A stretch of DNA of 64,000 bases from JANQIO01 sp043513815. GTDB taxonomy: Bacteria > Pseudomonadota > Gammaproteobacteria > Pseudomonadales > Halieaceae. The position numbers were made by a program, and so were the translations under genes. Below, piece by piece: positions 40,426 to 48,036 of this stretch; the stretch's first letter is position 1, and each line of letters begins with the position of its first letter. The notes under the pieces are model-generated. The model saw only the letters and a program-made list of their open reading frames with translations. It ran no database searches and was not told the origin of the DNA. The stretch lies in contig CP121313.1 in assembly GCA_043513815.1 (NCBI GenBank), positions 2,418,001 to 2,482,000 on the forward strand, read 5' to 3'.

Positions 40426-41553
40426 TTACGCAGCGGGGCGTGCGGCCCAGGCCGCCAGCACCTCAGACTCGCGCTCCGCAGACATGCCTGCCCGCAAGCT
40501 GGCCTGACGTTCTTCAGGCTGCTGCTGCCACCAGGCGTAAAGGTCGGCAATGGTGTCGCCAATCGGCCGGTGAGTCAGCCCGGCTGCGGTGGCACGCTCT
40601 GTATTCACGGTCCAGGCGCCGCCCAGTTCCCCGCCGGGATTGACCCAGAACGGCAGGTCTACCCATTCATTGACAGCCTGCTCCAGCAGAAAATCATGGG
40701 GCACCCAGATCAGTTCCGTCTGCGGGTTTGCCACCTGCTGGCATGCACTCAGTACGTCGCCAAAGGTCACGCCCGCATTGCTGGTAGCATTGAATTCACC
40801 CCGCAGGCCGGTGCCGACGCAATGGGCAATCCAGCCAGCGAGGTCCCGGGCGTCGATCGTCTGGATCGGATCAGTCGGCTCGCCCGGCGCCAGCACGCGG
40901 CCCCCACGGCCCACCCGCACTGGCCAGTAGGTAAAGCGATCGGTGCGGTCGCCTGGGCCGACAATCATCCCCGGGCGAATGGTCAGCACCTTGCCGGGAA
41001 CCGCCGCCCGTGCGGCTTCCTCACAGGCAAACTTGAGGGCGCCGTAGTACTGGTTGACGTCTTCCGAGTCGGGATCATCCAGCACCGCCTTGGGCGCAGT
41101 CTCATCAATGCCCGGCGTGCCGAAATTGGCATACACGGACAGTGTGGATACCAACACATACTGGCGCAGGCTGTCCCGGTCGAGCTGCGCCATCAAACTG
41201 TTCACGGCCCGCGGCACATAGGCCGCAGTATCGACGACCACGTCCCAGCGGCGGCCCTGCAACTGCTGGATATCATCTGTGAGCCGGTCACCCTTGATGA
41301 GTTCCAGGCCGGGAAACAGGCCCGGGTTGGTCTTGCCACGATTGAACAGGGTCAGCCTGTGCCCGGCGTCGCGCAGCGCGCGCACCGTGGGTGGGCCGAT
41401 AAAACCGGTGCCGCCCATGACCAGTATGGACAGTCCCTCATCCTCAGCCGCTTGCAACCCAGGTGCAGCGGCCACTGCGGCGGCCGCTCCCATGCCTTTG
41501 ATAAAACGTCTGCGCTTCACACAGTTCTCCCAGCAGTTCTTTGCCCATAGCAT
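40426..41553 (-). CDS. Tat-exported NAD-dependent epimerase/dehydratase-like protein
   Basis: 375 residues from the ATG at 41553, which has a perfect AGGAGG four bases upstream; a GTG at 41520 (with GGGAG) would give 364 residues. The N-terminus has a twin-arginine signal (KRRRFIKGMGAAAAVAAAPGLQA), then the extended-SDR core LSILVMGGTGFIGPPTVRAL with the GxxGxxG nucleotide site, VVVDTAAYVP, and a Tyr-rich DVNQYYGALKFACEEA in place of YxxxK (Tyr-Gly-Ala-Leu-Lys). Export through Tat implies the nucleotide is bound before translocation. Substrate unknown; sugar epimerases and mRNA-binding-like SDRs share the fold. Divergent from the amidohydrolase by 94 bases. Confidence 0.85.
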   Translation of the reverse strand: MLWAKNCWENCVKRRRFIKGMGAAAAVAAAPGLQAAEDEGLSILVMGGTGFIGPPTVRALRDAGHRLTLFNRGKTNPGLFPGLELIKGDRLTDDIQQLQGRRWDVVVDTAAYVPRAVNSLMAQLDRDSLRQYVLVSTLSVYANFGTPGIDETAPKAVLDDPDSEDVNQYYGALKFACEEAARAAVPGKVLTIRPGMIVGPGDRTDRFTYWPVRVGRGGRVLAPGEPTDPIQTIDARDLAGWIAHCVGTGLRGEFNATSNAGVTFGDVLSACQQVANPQTELIWVPHDFLLEQAVNEWVDLPFWVNPGGELGGAWTVNTERATAAGLTHRPIGDTIADLYAWWQQQPEERQASLRAGMSAERESEVLAAWAARPAA

Positions 41554-41647
41554 ACAACCTCCTGCTATGCTGTCGCCAAGTCTGGAAGGCGCCTGACACC
41601 GGGCCTGCCCCTTCTGGACTACCGCTATCGAATAACAAGGAGACATC

Positions 41648-42937
41648 ATGCTTCGCAAACCCGCTCGCCTGCTCGCCGCACTGGCTGCCAGCCTTTCCAT
41701 CGCCCCCGCCCTGGCGGACACCCAGATCATCCACGCCGGCAAGCTGCTGGCAGTGCCCGGTGACGCCCCACTCAAGGAGCAGACCGTGGTGGTAAGCGAC
41801 GGTCGCATCAGCGCCGTATTAGACGGCTACCGCGACGCCAGCGAATATGAAGGCGCCGAGGTTATCGACCTGCGAGATAGTTTCGTCATGCCCGGCCTGA
41901 TGGATATGCATGTACACCTGCAGGGCGAATTGAGCCCGCAGAACGACAGTCGCGCCCTGCGCTGGTCAGGCGAACTGGTGCAGATGTTCGGCTACCACAA
42001 CGCCATGAAAACGCTGATGGCCGGCTTTACTACCCTGCGAGATGCGGGCTCCAGCGTCCAACAGACCTATGCCGTGCGCGACGCCATCAACCAGGGCTGG
42101 ATAGACGGGCCCCGCATTATTGCCGCCGGCAGCGTCGGCATCACGGGTGGCCACGCTGATGTCAGCGGTGCGCGCCATGAGTTTCTGTCATTCCTGACTG
42201 ATGATTCCATCTGCAACGGCCCCTATGACTGCCGTCGCGCCACCCGCGAACGCATCAAGTTTGGCGCCGATCTCATCAAGATCACCTCTACCGGCGGCGT
42301 ACTCACTGACCGCGCCACCGGCACCGGCAAGCAAATGGAAGACGACGAACTCAAGGAAGTCGTCCGCGCCGCTCACCGCATGGGCCGCAAGGTGGCCAGC
42401 CACGCCCATCAGGAAGACGGCATCATCGCAGCACTGAAGGCCGGCGTGGACAGTATCGAGCACGGCACGTACACCGGCCGTGAGGCCATTCGCGAGTTCA
42501 AGCGCACTGGCGCTTACCTGGTACCCACCCTGCTCGCCGGCGCCACCGTTGCCGATATGGCCCGGGACGGCGGTGTTCTGACGCCCGCCCAGGCCAGTAA
42601 GGCCATCGAAGTGGGCGCCGCCATGCAGGGCAACTTCGAAAAAGCGCACAAGGCTGGCGTTAAAGTCGCCTTTGGCACCGATACCGGTGTTTCCGCCCAT
42701 GGCGACAACGCCAAAGAGGCGCTATTGATGCACGAGGCCGGCATGACGGAGATGGAGGTGCTGGTGAGCGCCACGGTCAGCGCCGCGGACCTGATCGGCA
42801 TGAGTGATAGCCTGGGCACGATTGAAACCGGCAAGCACGCTGATATCGTGGCCACTGATGGCTCGCCGCTGGACAGCCTCGAAGAACTGCTGGACATCGA
42901 CTTCGTCATGAAGGGTGGCAAGGTCTTCAAACAGTAG
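41648..42937 (+). CDS. Exported amidohydrolase (imidazolonepropionase-like metallohydrolase)
   Basis: 429 residues with a signal sequence (RLLAALAASLSIAPALA, cleavage near residue 23) and AAGGAG before the ATG. Binuclear metal site of the amidohydrolase superfamily: His88 and His90 in MDMHVHLQ, the carboxylated-Lys candidate in ADLIKITSTGG (about 209-219), His in SHAHQ (about 252), His in SIEHGTY (about 272) and Asp in AFGTDTG (about 345). Related exported enzymes act as prolidases or Xaa-Arg dipeptidases; the substrate here is not known. A hairpin terminator follows. Confidence 0.92.
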   Translation: MLRKPARLLAALAASLSIAPALADTQIIHAGKLLAVPGDAPLKEQTVVVSDGRISAVLDGYRDASEYEGAEVIDLRDSFVMPGLMDMHVHLQGELSPQNDSRALRWSGELVQMFGYHNAMKTLMAGFTTLRDAGSSVQQTYAVRDAINQGWIDGPRIIAAGSVGITGGHADVSGARHEFLSFLTDDSICNGPYDCRRATRERIKFGADLIKITSTGGVLTDRATGTGKQMEDDELKEVVRAAHRMGRKVASHAHQEDGIIAALKAGVDSIEHGTYTGREAIREFKRTGAYLVPTLLAGATVADMARDGGVLTPAQASKAIEVGAAMQGNFEKAHKAGVKVAFGTDTGVSAHGDNAKEALLMHEAGMTEMEVLVSATVSAADLIGMSDSLGTIETGKHADIVATDGSPLDSLEELLDIDFVMKGGKVFKQ

Positions 42938-42948
42938 GCCCTGTCCCA

Positions 42949-42976
42949 CGCCAGGCGGGCGTCAAGCCGCCTGGCG
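42949..42976 (+). terminator. Hairpin terminator after the amidohydrolase
   Basis: 10-bp perfect stem CGCCAGGCGG / complement with an 8-base loop, followed by CCCTTTCC, eleven bases after the stop. Confidence 0.65.
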
Positions 42977-43152
42977 CCCTTTCCGCGCCTTTCTACCCCA
43001 CCCTGCGAACCGGGTCACGGTTTCGTACAAATTCGCTGCTGAAGAGTGACACAGCGCAGGCTTTCGGGCACCGCCCGTTGCCGCAAGTCTGATGCCATTT
43101 AGACTGTGTAGTCCCCGTGGCCAGTTCCGGCCGTAGCGGGCGAGGCGAGGCT

Positions 43153-43521
43153 ATGCTTAACAATCATCGTGGACAGCGTTTACTCAGCGGGATCGCACTC
43201 AGTGCTGCCCTGGTGGCGACCCCTGCCCTGGGACAGGAGCCAGACGCCGCCGGCGAATCCGGCGTTATTACGTCCTACGATGCTGCTGACTACGATCTGC
43301 TGCCGCTGGGTGACAGCTACCGGCTCGACACTTCGGACCGGTTCTACCCGCACCACAGCCTCAGTGGCGACCCTCGGATCAAGGATATCGAAACCGACCG
43401 GCGAATCTACTTCGGCACCGCCGGGCGCGACAGCGAACCGGCTGCTGCGGCAGACGCCAAACACGGCGGGCTTTATCTGGAGCTCAACCAGCGCGGCGCC
43501 GAGTTTCTGTTCCGCTTCTAG
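43153..43521 (+). CDS. Small exported protein of unknown function
   Basis: 122 residues from the ATG at 43153 with GAGG upstream. A signal sequence (RLLSGIALSAALVATPALGQ) is followed by a short acidic, Tyr- and Asp-rich domain with RFYPHHSLSGDPRIKDIETDRRIYFGTAGRDSEP and the terminal LYLELNQRGAEFLFRF. I do not recognise the family. Convergent with the phosphotransferase fusion at 43537 (15-base gap). Confidence 0.7.
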   Translation: MLNNHRGQRLLSGIALSAALVATPALGQEPDAAGESGVITSYDAADYDLLPLGDSYRLDTSDRFYPHHSLSGDPRIKDIETDRRIYFGTAGRDSEPAAAADAKHGGLYLELNQRGAEFLFRF

Positions 43522-43536
43522 TCGCGCTGCCTGCGA

Positions 43537-45357
43537 TCACGGGTACACCTTTTCAAAACGCTCACAGACGACCGGCATATCCTCGCTGGGTGTCATCCCC
43601 AGTTGCGCGAGTTCACGGCTGAAGAATGCCCAGTGCGCCTCCCGCCACCCGGCCAGGCTGCCGTCGCCCTCTCCCTCCATGGCGGCGAACTCCTCGCTGA
43701 CCTCGTTAAAGGGCACGATATCGACCCGCGTTGTGCAAATAACGCAGCAGGCATTCCCCGCCCAGTCTGTCACAACAACGTATTCGCCCGCCGCCGGGAG
43801 CGGCAGCCCCTCGGCCTCGTAACGCCATTGAGCACTGGCAGTAGCGCGTTTTCTCCCAGCCAGAACCAGTGCTGCGCAGCTGTCAGCATCGGCCTGGTTG
43901 TCGCAGAAATGGTTGCTTTCAAAACCCCTGACCAACGCCTTGCCAGACGCATCGAGCGTCTTGAGAAATTCCTCCCACAGTCGGCAGACCGAGAGGTTAG
44001 GTGCGACCCGATAGCCGGGCTGGTCAATGGATAACTGGCCAAAGACACTCGATCTCAGATGCTCGGCCAGGCCAGTAGTATCCAATGCCAACCCGTCGCG
44101 CAGGGCCTGTGCCAGGGCCGTGCGTGTTGGCGACCTCAGGCCCGGCAGATACGCCAGCCTTTCACTCTCGGCGGCCAGCAAGGCAGGCCCGAGCTGCGCC
44201 TCCCTAGCGGCAATGGCCACGGAGTTGGCGGCAACCTTGGCGAGATAGGCCTTGGCGCCGGGTAATTCGCCCGCCACCTCAGAGACCAGGAATTCAGCCA
44301 CACTGCCCAGCAGTTCCTCCGCGCGGGGCAGCGGATCTTCAGCCGCTGCGGGGCTTGGCAACGAAGCGGCACCGGGAATCAACAGCGCGACACAGTCGGC
44401 CTGCCCCTCGGAGGCACGGCGGCCGATCGCTGGGCGCTCCACGCTGCGGTTGTCTCCGCTGCGGTAGCTGTCAGCCATGATCAGGCAACATACGGACCAC
44501 CAGAACGAGCCGAACACCGTCCAGAACTGCAGGTGCTCGCGGTCCACGGATTGACCTGAGACGGACTCATAACCCGCCAACAGGTCGTCGATGCCCCCGA
44601 AGCCACCGACTGGCAGGTCCGCACGCCCAAAGCGCCAGGAGTTGGTGCAGAGCCAGCCCAGGTCCCGCAGCGGGTCGCCGATACCGGCGAGTTCCCAATC
44701 CAGCACGCCAATCACGCCGGCCTGTTCAGACACCATGAGATTGCCGTTGCGAAAGTCACCGTGTACCAATGCCGGCGTCACCGTCGGCGGCAGATGGTCC
44801 AGCAACCAGCGCGCGGCATAGTCGATCATCGGCTGGGGTGAACCGAAGGCCTGGTATTGCTCCCAGGTGGCACGCACCAGTGCTTCCGGTGAGGCCGCGG
44901 GCAGCAGCGGACTCAGCCCGGCAGCGTCATAGTCTATGGCGTGCAGGCGCGCGAGAATCTCGCCGCACTGCCCGGCGAGCGCGGGCCGAACCTCGGCAAA
45001 GCGCCGGCTGTGGCTAATACGCCCGCCGAGGGTCTCTCCTTCCAGCCAGGACATGACAAAACCCTCGCCGATGCCATCCTCAGGCGCCAGCACCAGCAGC
45101 ACATCGGGCACGGGCAGGTGAGCCTCACCGGCGACCTGCAATAACCGCGCTTCGACTGCAGGAGTGATCTTGCCGGCGTCCACGCTGCCGGCACTGCGCC
45201 GCAGACACAGGGTTTGCGGTTGCCCGTTGCGGACGACTTCCAGCCGCCAGGTTTCCTGGGAGGCACCACCGGTGAGGCGCGCAGCGCTGGCCAGGGAGTC
45301 GAAACCGGCAAGCCCCCGCGCCAGCGCCGCGGCCAGCTGTGACTCGAACTCTGCCAT
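43537..45357 (-). CDS. Three-domain fusion: APH phosphotransferase + DUF6285 + ASCH
   Basis: 606 residues. Residues 1-300 are an aminoglycoside-phosphotransferase-like kinase: LTGGASQETWRL, LVHGDFRNGNLMV (His199, Asp201) and GVLDWELAGIGDPLRDLGW (Asp220). Residues 343-447 match DUF6285 as usually found beside such kinases (PRAEELLGSVAEFLVSEV, VAANSVAIAAREAQLGP). Residues 457-606 are a complete ASCH domain of the YhfF kind (LWEEFLKTL, LVLAGRKRATASAQWRYEAEG, WREAHWAFFSRE, EDMPVVCERFEKVYP), a nucleic-acid-binding-like fold. The gene follows the dehydrogenase stop by 2 bases. The kinase-dehydrogenase pairing echoes ACAD10/11; the ASCH addition is unexpected. Confidence 0.87.
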   Translation of the reverse strand: MAEFESQLAAALARGLAGFDSLASAARLTGGASQETWRLEVVRNGQPQTLCLRRSAGSVDAGKITPAVEARLLQVAGEAHLPVPDVLLVLAPEDGIGEGFVMSWLEGETLGGRISHSRRFAEVRPALAGQCGEILARLHAIDYDAAGLSPLLPAASPEALVRATWEQYQAFGSPQPMIDYAARWLLDHLPPTVTPALVHGDFRNGNLMVSEQAGVIGVLDWELAGIGDPLRDLGWLCTNSWRFGRADLPVGGFGGIDDLLAGYESVSGQSVDREHLQFWTVFGSFWWSVCCLIMADSYRSGDNRSVERPAIGRRASEGQADCVALLIPGAASLPSPAAAEDPLPRAEELLGSVAEFLVSEVAGELPGAKAYLAKVAANSVAIAAREAQLGPALLAAESERLAYLPGLRSPTRTALAQALRDGLALDTTGLAEHLRSSVFGQLSIDQPGYRVAPNLSVCRLWEEFLKTLDASGKALVRGFESNHFCDNQADADSCAALVLAGRKRATASAQWRYEAEGLPLPAAGEYVVVTDWAGNACCVICTTRVDIVPFNEVSEEFAAMEGEGDGSLAGWREAHWAFFSRELAQLGMTPSEDMPVVCERFEKVYP

Positions 45358-45359
45358 GC

Positions 45360-46628
45360 CTATTCGGCGACACCCTTGGGCGCGCGCTGGCTCATGAAGC
45401 CAAACATGTAGCCGGCTACCCGGCGCATCTGGATTTCCTCGGCACCTTCAGTAATTCGGTAGCGGCGATGGTGGCGGTAGATATGCTCGAACGGTTTGTG
45501 TCGCGAGTAGCCCAGCCCGCCGTGCACCTGCATGGCGCGATCGGCCGCCTCGCAGCACAGGCGGTTGGCCCAGTAGTTACACATGGACACCTTGTCGGAC
45601 ACCGAGAAGGCCCCGTACTGGTCCATCATCCAGGCAGTCTTGTGAATCAGTGCACGCAGCATCTCGCACTGGGTCTGCAGCTCCACCAGCGGGAACTGTA
45701 TACCCTGGTTGGCCGCCAGCGGCTTACCAAAGGGCTTGCGCTCCTGGGCATAGGCCACCGACTCGTCAATGCAGAACTGGGCGGCGCCGAGGCTGGAGGC
45801 CGCCTGGCGGATGCGGTTTTCGTTGAAAAAGTGCTGCACCAGCTGCAGGCCGCGCCCTTCACCGCCGAAGATCTCGCTGTCGTGGATGCGCACATCCTTG
45901 AGACTTACCGTGCCGTGATCGGTGGGCATATTGAATGTCCACAGGTACTCGTCAATAGTGAGCCCCGGCGCATCCATCGGCACCAGGAAGGCGGTGATAC
46001 CGGCGCCATCGCCGGGCTTGCCCGAGGTGCGCGCCATGATCACATCGCGGCTGCAGGCGTGAATGCCGGTATTCCATGTCTTGCGGCCATTGATGACCCA
46101 GTGGTCGCCGTCGCGCACGGCAGTGGTTTCCATCCAGGTGGCATCAGAGCCGTGCTCGGGCTCGGTAATGCCGAAGGCAAACCCCGCTTCTCCCCGCGCC
46201 AGCTTGTCGACCCACTCGGCTTTCTGGGCCTCGGTGCCGTATTCCAGCATCAGCAGCAGGCCGACATTGTTGCCCACCACGGCGTGTTCGTTCTGCAGGT
46301 CGCAGTGCAGGCCGAGCCCCTTGCGAACCAGGTGTTCACGAATGATCGCCATGCCCAGGTTGCCACCGCCGCGGCCGCCGTACTCTTCCGGAAACGGATA
46401 ACGATAGACCCCGGCGGCATCGGCACGGCGCCGCGCTTCCGCCAGCAGGGCCTCCCACTCGGCATTGGGCAGGCCGTCACGCTCCCAGTCGGTGCGCGCG
46501 TCTTCGCGGCGGTGGTCAAAAAACCGGATGTTGTCATTCTCGGCTTCCAGTGGCTTGATTTTGGTTTCGATGAAAACGTCCAGTTCCTCGAGAAAGGTCT
46601 GGAGCTCGGTGGGAAGAGTGAAATCCAT
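45360..46628 (-). CDS. Acyl-CoA dehydrogenase, ACAD10/11-like
   Basis: 422 residues. FGITEPEHGSDATWMETTAVRDGDHW (about 151-176) and INGRKTWNTGIHACSRDVIM give the flavin/substrate sites; HGGLGYSRHKPFEHIYRHHRRYRITEGAEEIQMRRV is the C-terminal active region, with Glu in RITEGAEEIQ at the MCAD-type base position. The N-terminal insertion EAENDNIRFFDHRREDARTDWERDGLPNAEW is characteristic of dehydrogenases coupled to APH kinases. It is translated just before the kinase fusion at 45357. Confidence 0.95.
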   Translation of the reverse strand: MDFTLPTELQTFLEELDVFIETKIKPLEAENDNIRFFDHRREDARTDWERDGLPNAEWEALLAEARRRADAAGVYRYPFPEEYGGRGGGNLGMAIIREHLVRKGLGLHCDLQNEHAVVGNNVGLLLMLEYGTEAQKAEWVDKLARGEAGFAFGITEPEHGSDATWMETTAVRDGDHWVINGRKTWNTGIHACSRDVIMARTSGKPGDGAGITAFLVPMDAPGLTIDEYLWTFNMPTDHGTVSLKDVRIHDSEIFGGEGRGLQLVQHFFNENRIRQAASSLGAAQFCIDESVAYAQERKPFGKPLAANQGIQFPLVELQTQCEMLRALIHKTAWMMDQYGAFSVSDKVSMCNYWANRLCCEAADRAMQVHGGLGYSRHKPFEHIYRHHRRYRITEGAEEIQMRRVAGYMFGFMSQRAPKGVAE

Positions 46629-46715
46629 GCTGGCTACTTTGTTATGGGCTTATTGTTTAAAGATACCGATGATAGCCAGCGCAGCCGGTCTTTACACCCT
46701 CAAGCTGCCATCGCC

Positions 46716-47042
46716 TCAGCGGACTCTCTGGCGCGCCACCCACTCAAAATAGCGCGCCAGCGCCGGATCCGCAGCCAGCCGGTCGGGGCTGCTGAAGTCA
46801 CGGTAGAGGGTCATTTCGTCGTAGCGGTCGTGGATGCCATCGTGACACTGGCGGCAGATGTTGATGCCACGGTTGAGTTGCTCGTGGCTGTACTGCTTGC
46901 GAAAGCGGGTGCGGCGATGGAGCTTTTTCGGGATCAGGTGGTGGAACGTGAGCGGCAGATCCCGCCGGCAGAACGGGCAACGCCCTAACCGGCCACGGCG
47001 AGTGCGAGTATGAACTTCCGGGCTGACAGAATCTCTGGCCAT
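46716..47042 (-). CDS. HNH endonuclease-like protein
   Basis: 108 residues. Treble-clef HNH domain: Cys22-x2-Cys25 (RCPFCRRDLPL), His34-His35 (FHHLIPKKLH), Asn57 in EQLNRGINICRQCHDGIH with Cys63, Cys66, His67. The basic lead (RTRRGRLGR) could bind DNA. Lone gene between the dehydrogenase and a divergent small protein; orphan HNH proteins of this size are common and their targets are unknown. Confidence 0.85.
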   Translation of the reverse strand: MARDSVSPEVHTRTRRGRLGRCPFCRRDLPLTFHHLIPKKLHRRTRFRKQYSHEQLNRGINICRQCHDGIHDRYDEMTLYRDFSSPDRLAADPALARYFEWVARQRVR

Positions 47043-47136
47043 GCCGTCATGGTATCCAATGCCCCGCTGGCTTTGCAGGCTTCGGCCACCGGTCTACAAT
47101 CTGCTCTCGCCCGGTATCAATGCTCAGGAGACCACT

Positions 47137-47523
47137 ATGGCCAGCCCGGCACAGCGCCTGTTCCAGCTTGCCACGGCCCCCGCACGTTTTGCGCTGCGCC
47201 AGACCGTGACCAACGTCGAGGCCCTGCGCGCCCTGCAACGGGATGCCGGCGCCTGGCAGCCCATCCTCGAGCAGGCCGCGGACGAAACCCTGGAAAACCT
47301 GGTGCGCGTGCTGGCGGCGGCGGAAAGCTCGCTGCCGGCCAATATTGAGAACATGACCCCCAGCGAGCGCCGGACGGCGCTGACGGAATCCCTCGCCCGC
47401 AGTGAACGCCTGCTGCTGGCCGCCGCCGGTGAACTTTATCGAAGCTGGCGACTGGCGAGCGCGGACAATCACAGCGTGATAGAAAACCCGCCGCAGTCCA
47501 GTTTTCCGAATCAGGGCTCCTGA
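47137..47523 (+). CDS. Small helical protein of unknown function
   Basis: 128 residues from the ATG at 47137, with CAGGAGA upstream. The sequence is Ala/Leu/Arg-rich and predicted as amphipathic helices (RLFQLATAPARFALRQTVTNVEALRALQRD; ETLENLVRVLAAAESSLPANIE). The pattern resembles phasin- or apolipoprotein-like coats but I cannot assign a family. Its last 13 bases overlap the convergent lipoprotein gene at 47511. Confidence 0.6.
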   Translation: MASPAQRLFQLATAPARFALRQTVTNVEALRALQRDAGAWQPILEQAADETLENLVRVLAAAESSLPANIENMTPSERRTALTESLARSERLLLAAAGELYRSWRLASADNHSVIENPPQSSFPNQGS

Positions 47524-48029
47524 GACAGGGCCTGTTCCAGAGCGGCGGCCCGGTGCGACGCGGCCAGGCCCGGCAAGCCTTTGCTGTCGGCATCCGCGGC
47601 ATCCAGTAGAACCCTGGCATCACGAATGGCACGCTCCAGTCCACGCTTTGCGGCCGGGGACAGGGCAGCATTTGAAAACGTACTGTTGGGCCCAATGCCA
47701 ATCGCATCGAACTGGGCCATCAACAACTCACTGCTGGTCGCCGCGGGCCGGGCCTTTAGCTGCTGATTGAGAATTTCGAAGAATCCGAGGCTGCGCATGG
47801 GATCCAGCTCTGGTAGTGCAGGATCCGTCTGGGCGAGCCGGTCGTTGTGCTCGCGACGGAAGCTGTCCACCAGCGGGTATCCGTATAGATAAGCCAGCAC
47901 GCCCACATGATAGGCGTACTGGTCTTCCAGAACGGCTGAACGGGTGCTGGCTGAGGGTGGCTCGCTGCCCTGGCCACAGGCCGCCAGTAGCAACACGGCG
48001 GCGAGTGCGGGCAGCAGCAGGCGCTGCAC
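47511..48029 (-). CDS. Short DUF1254-like lipoprotein
   Basis: 172 residues with a lipobox (LAAVLLLAACGQG, Cys18), so an outer- or inner-membrane lipoprotein. The segment YAYHVGVLAYLYGYPLVDSFR (about 39-59) and the later FDAIGIGPNSTFSNAALSPAAKRGLERAI match two parts of DUF1254 proteins, which are normally about 450 residues with a DUF1214 half. Here the intervening and C-terminal parts are missing, so this is either a reduced member or a deletion remnant that keeps an open frame. It lies 7 bases after the patatin gene stop on the same strand. Confidence 0.7.
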   Translation of the reverse strand: MQRLLLPALAAVLLLAACGQGSEPPSASTRSAVLEDQYAYHVGVLAYLYGYPLVDSFRREHNDRLAQTDPALPELDPMRSLGFFEILNQQLKARPAATSSELLMAQFDAIGIGPNSTFSNAALSPAAKRGLERAIRDARVLLDAADADSKGLPGLAASHRAAALEQALSQEP

Positions 48030-48036
48030 TAGAGCC

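Noticed and set aside
45339..46988. 549-codon plus-strand frame
   Set aside because: Antisense to the acyl-CoA dehydrogenase at 45360 and beyond; His- and Arg-rich composition is typical of shadow frames in high-GC DNA.
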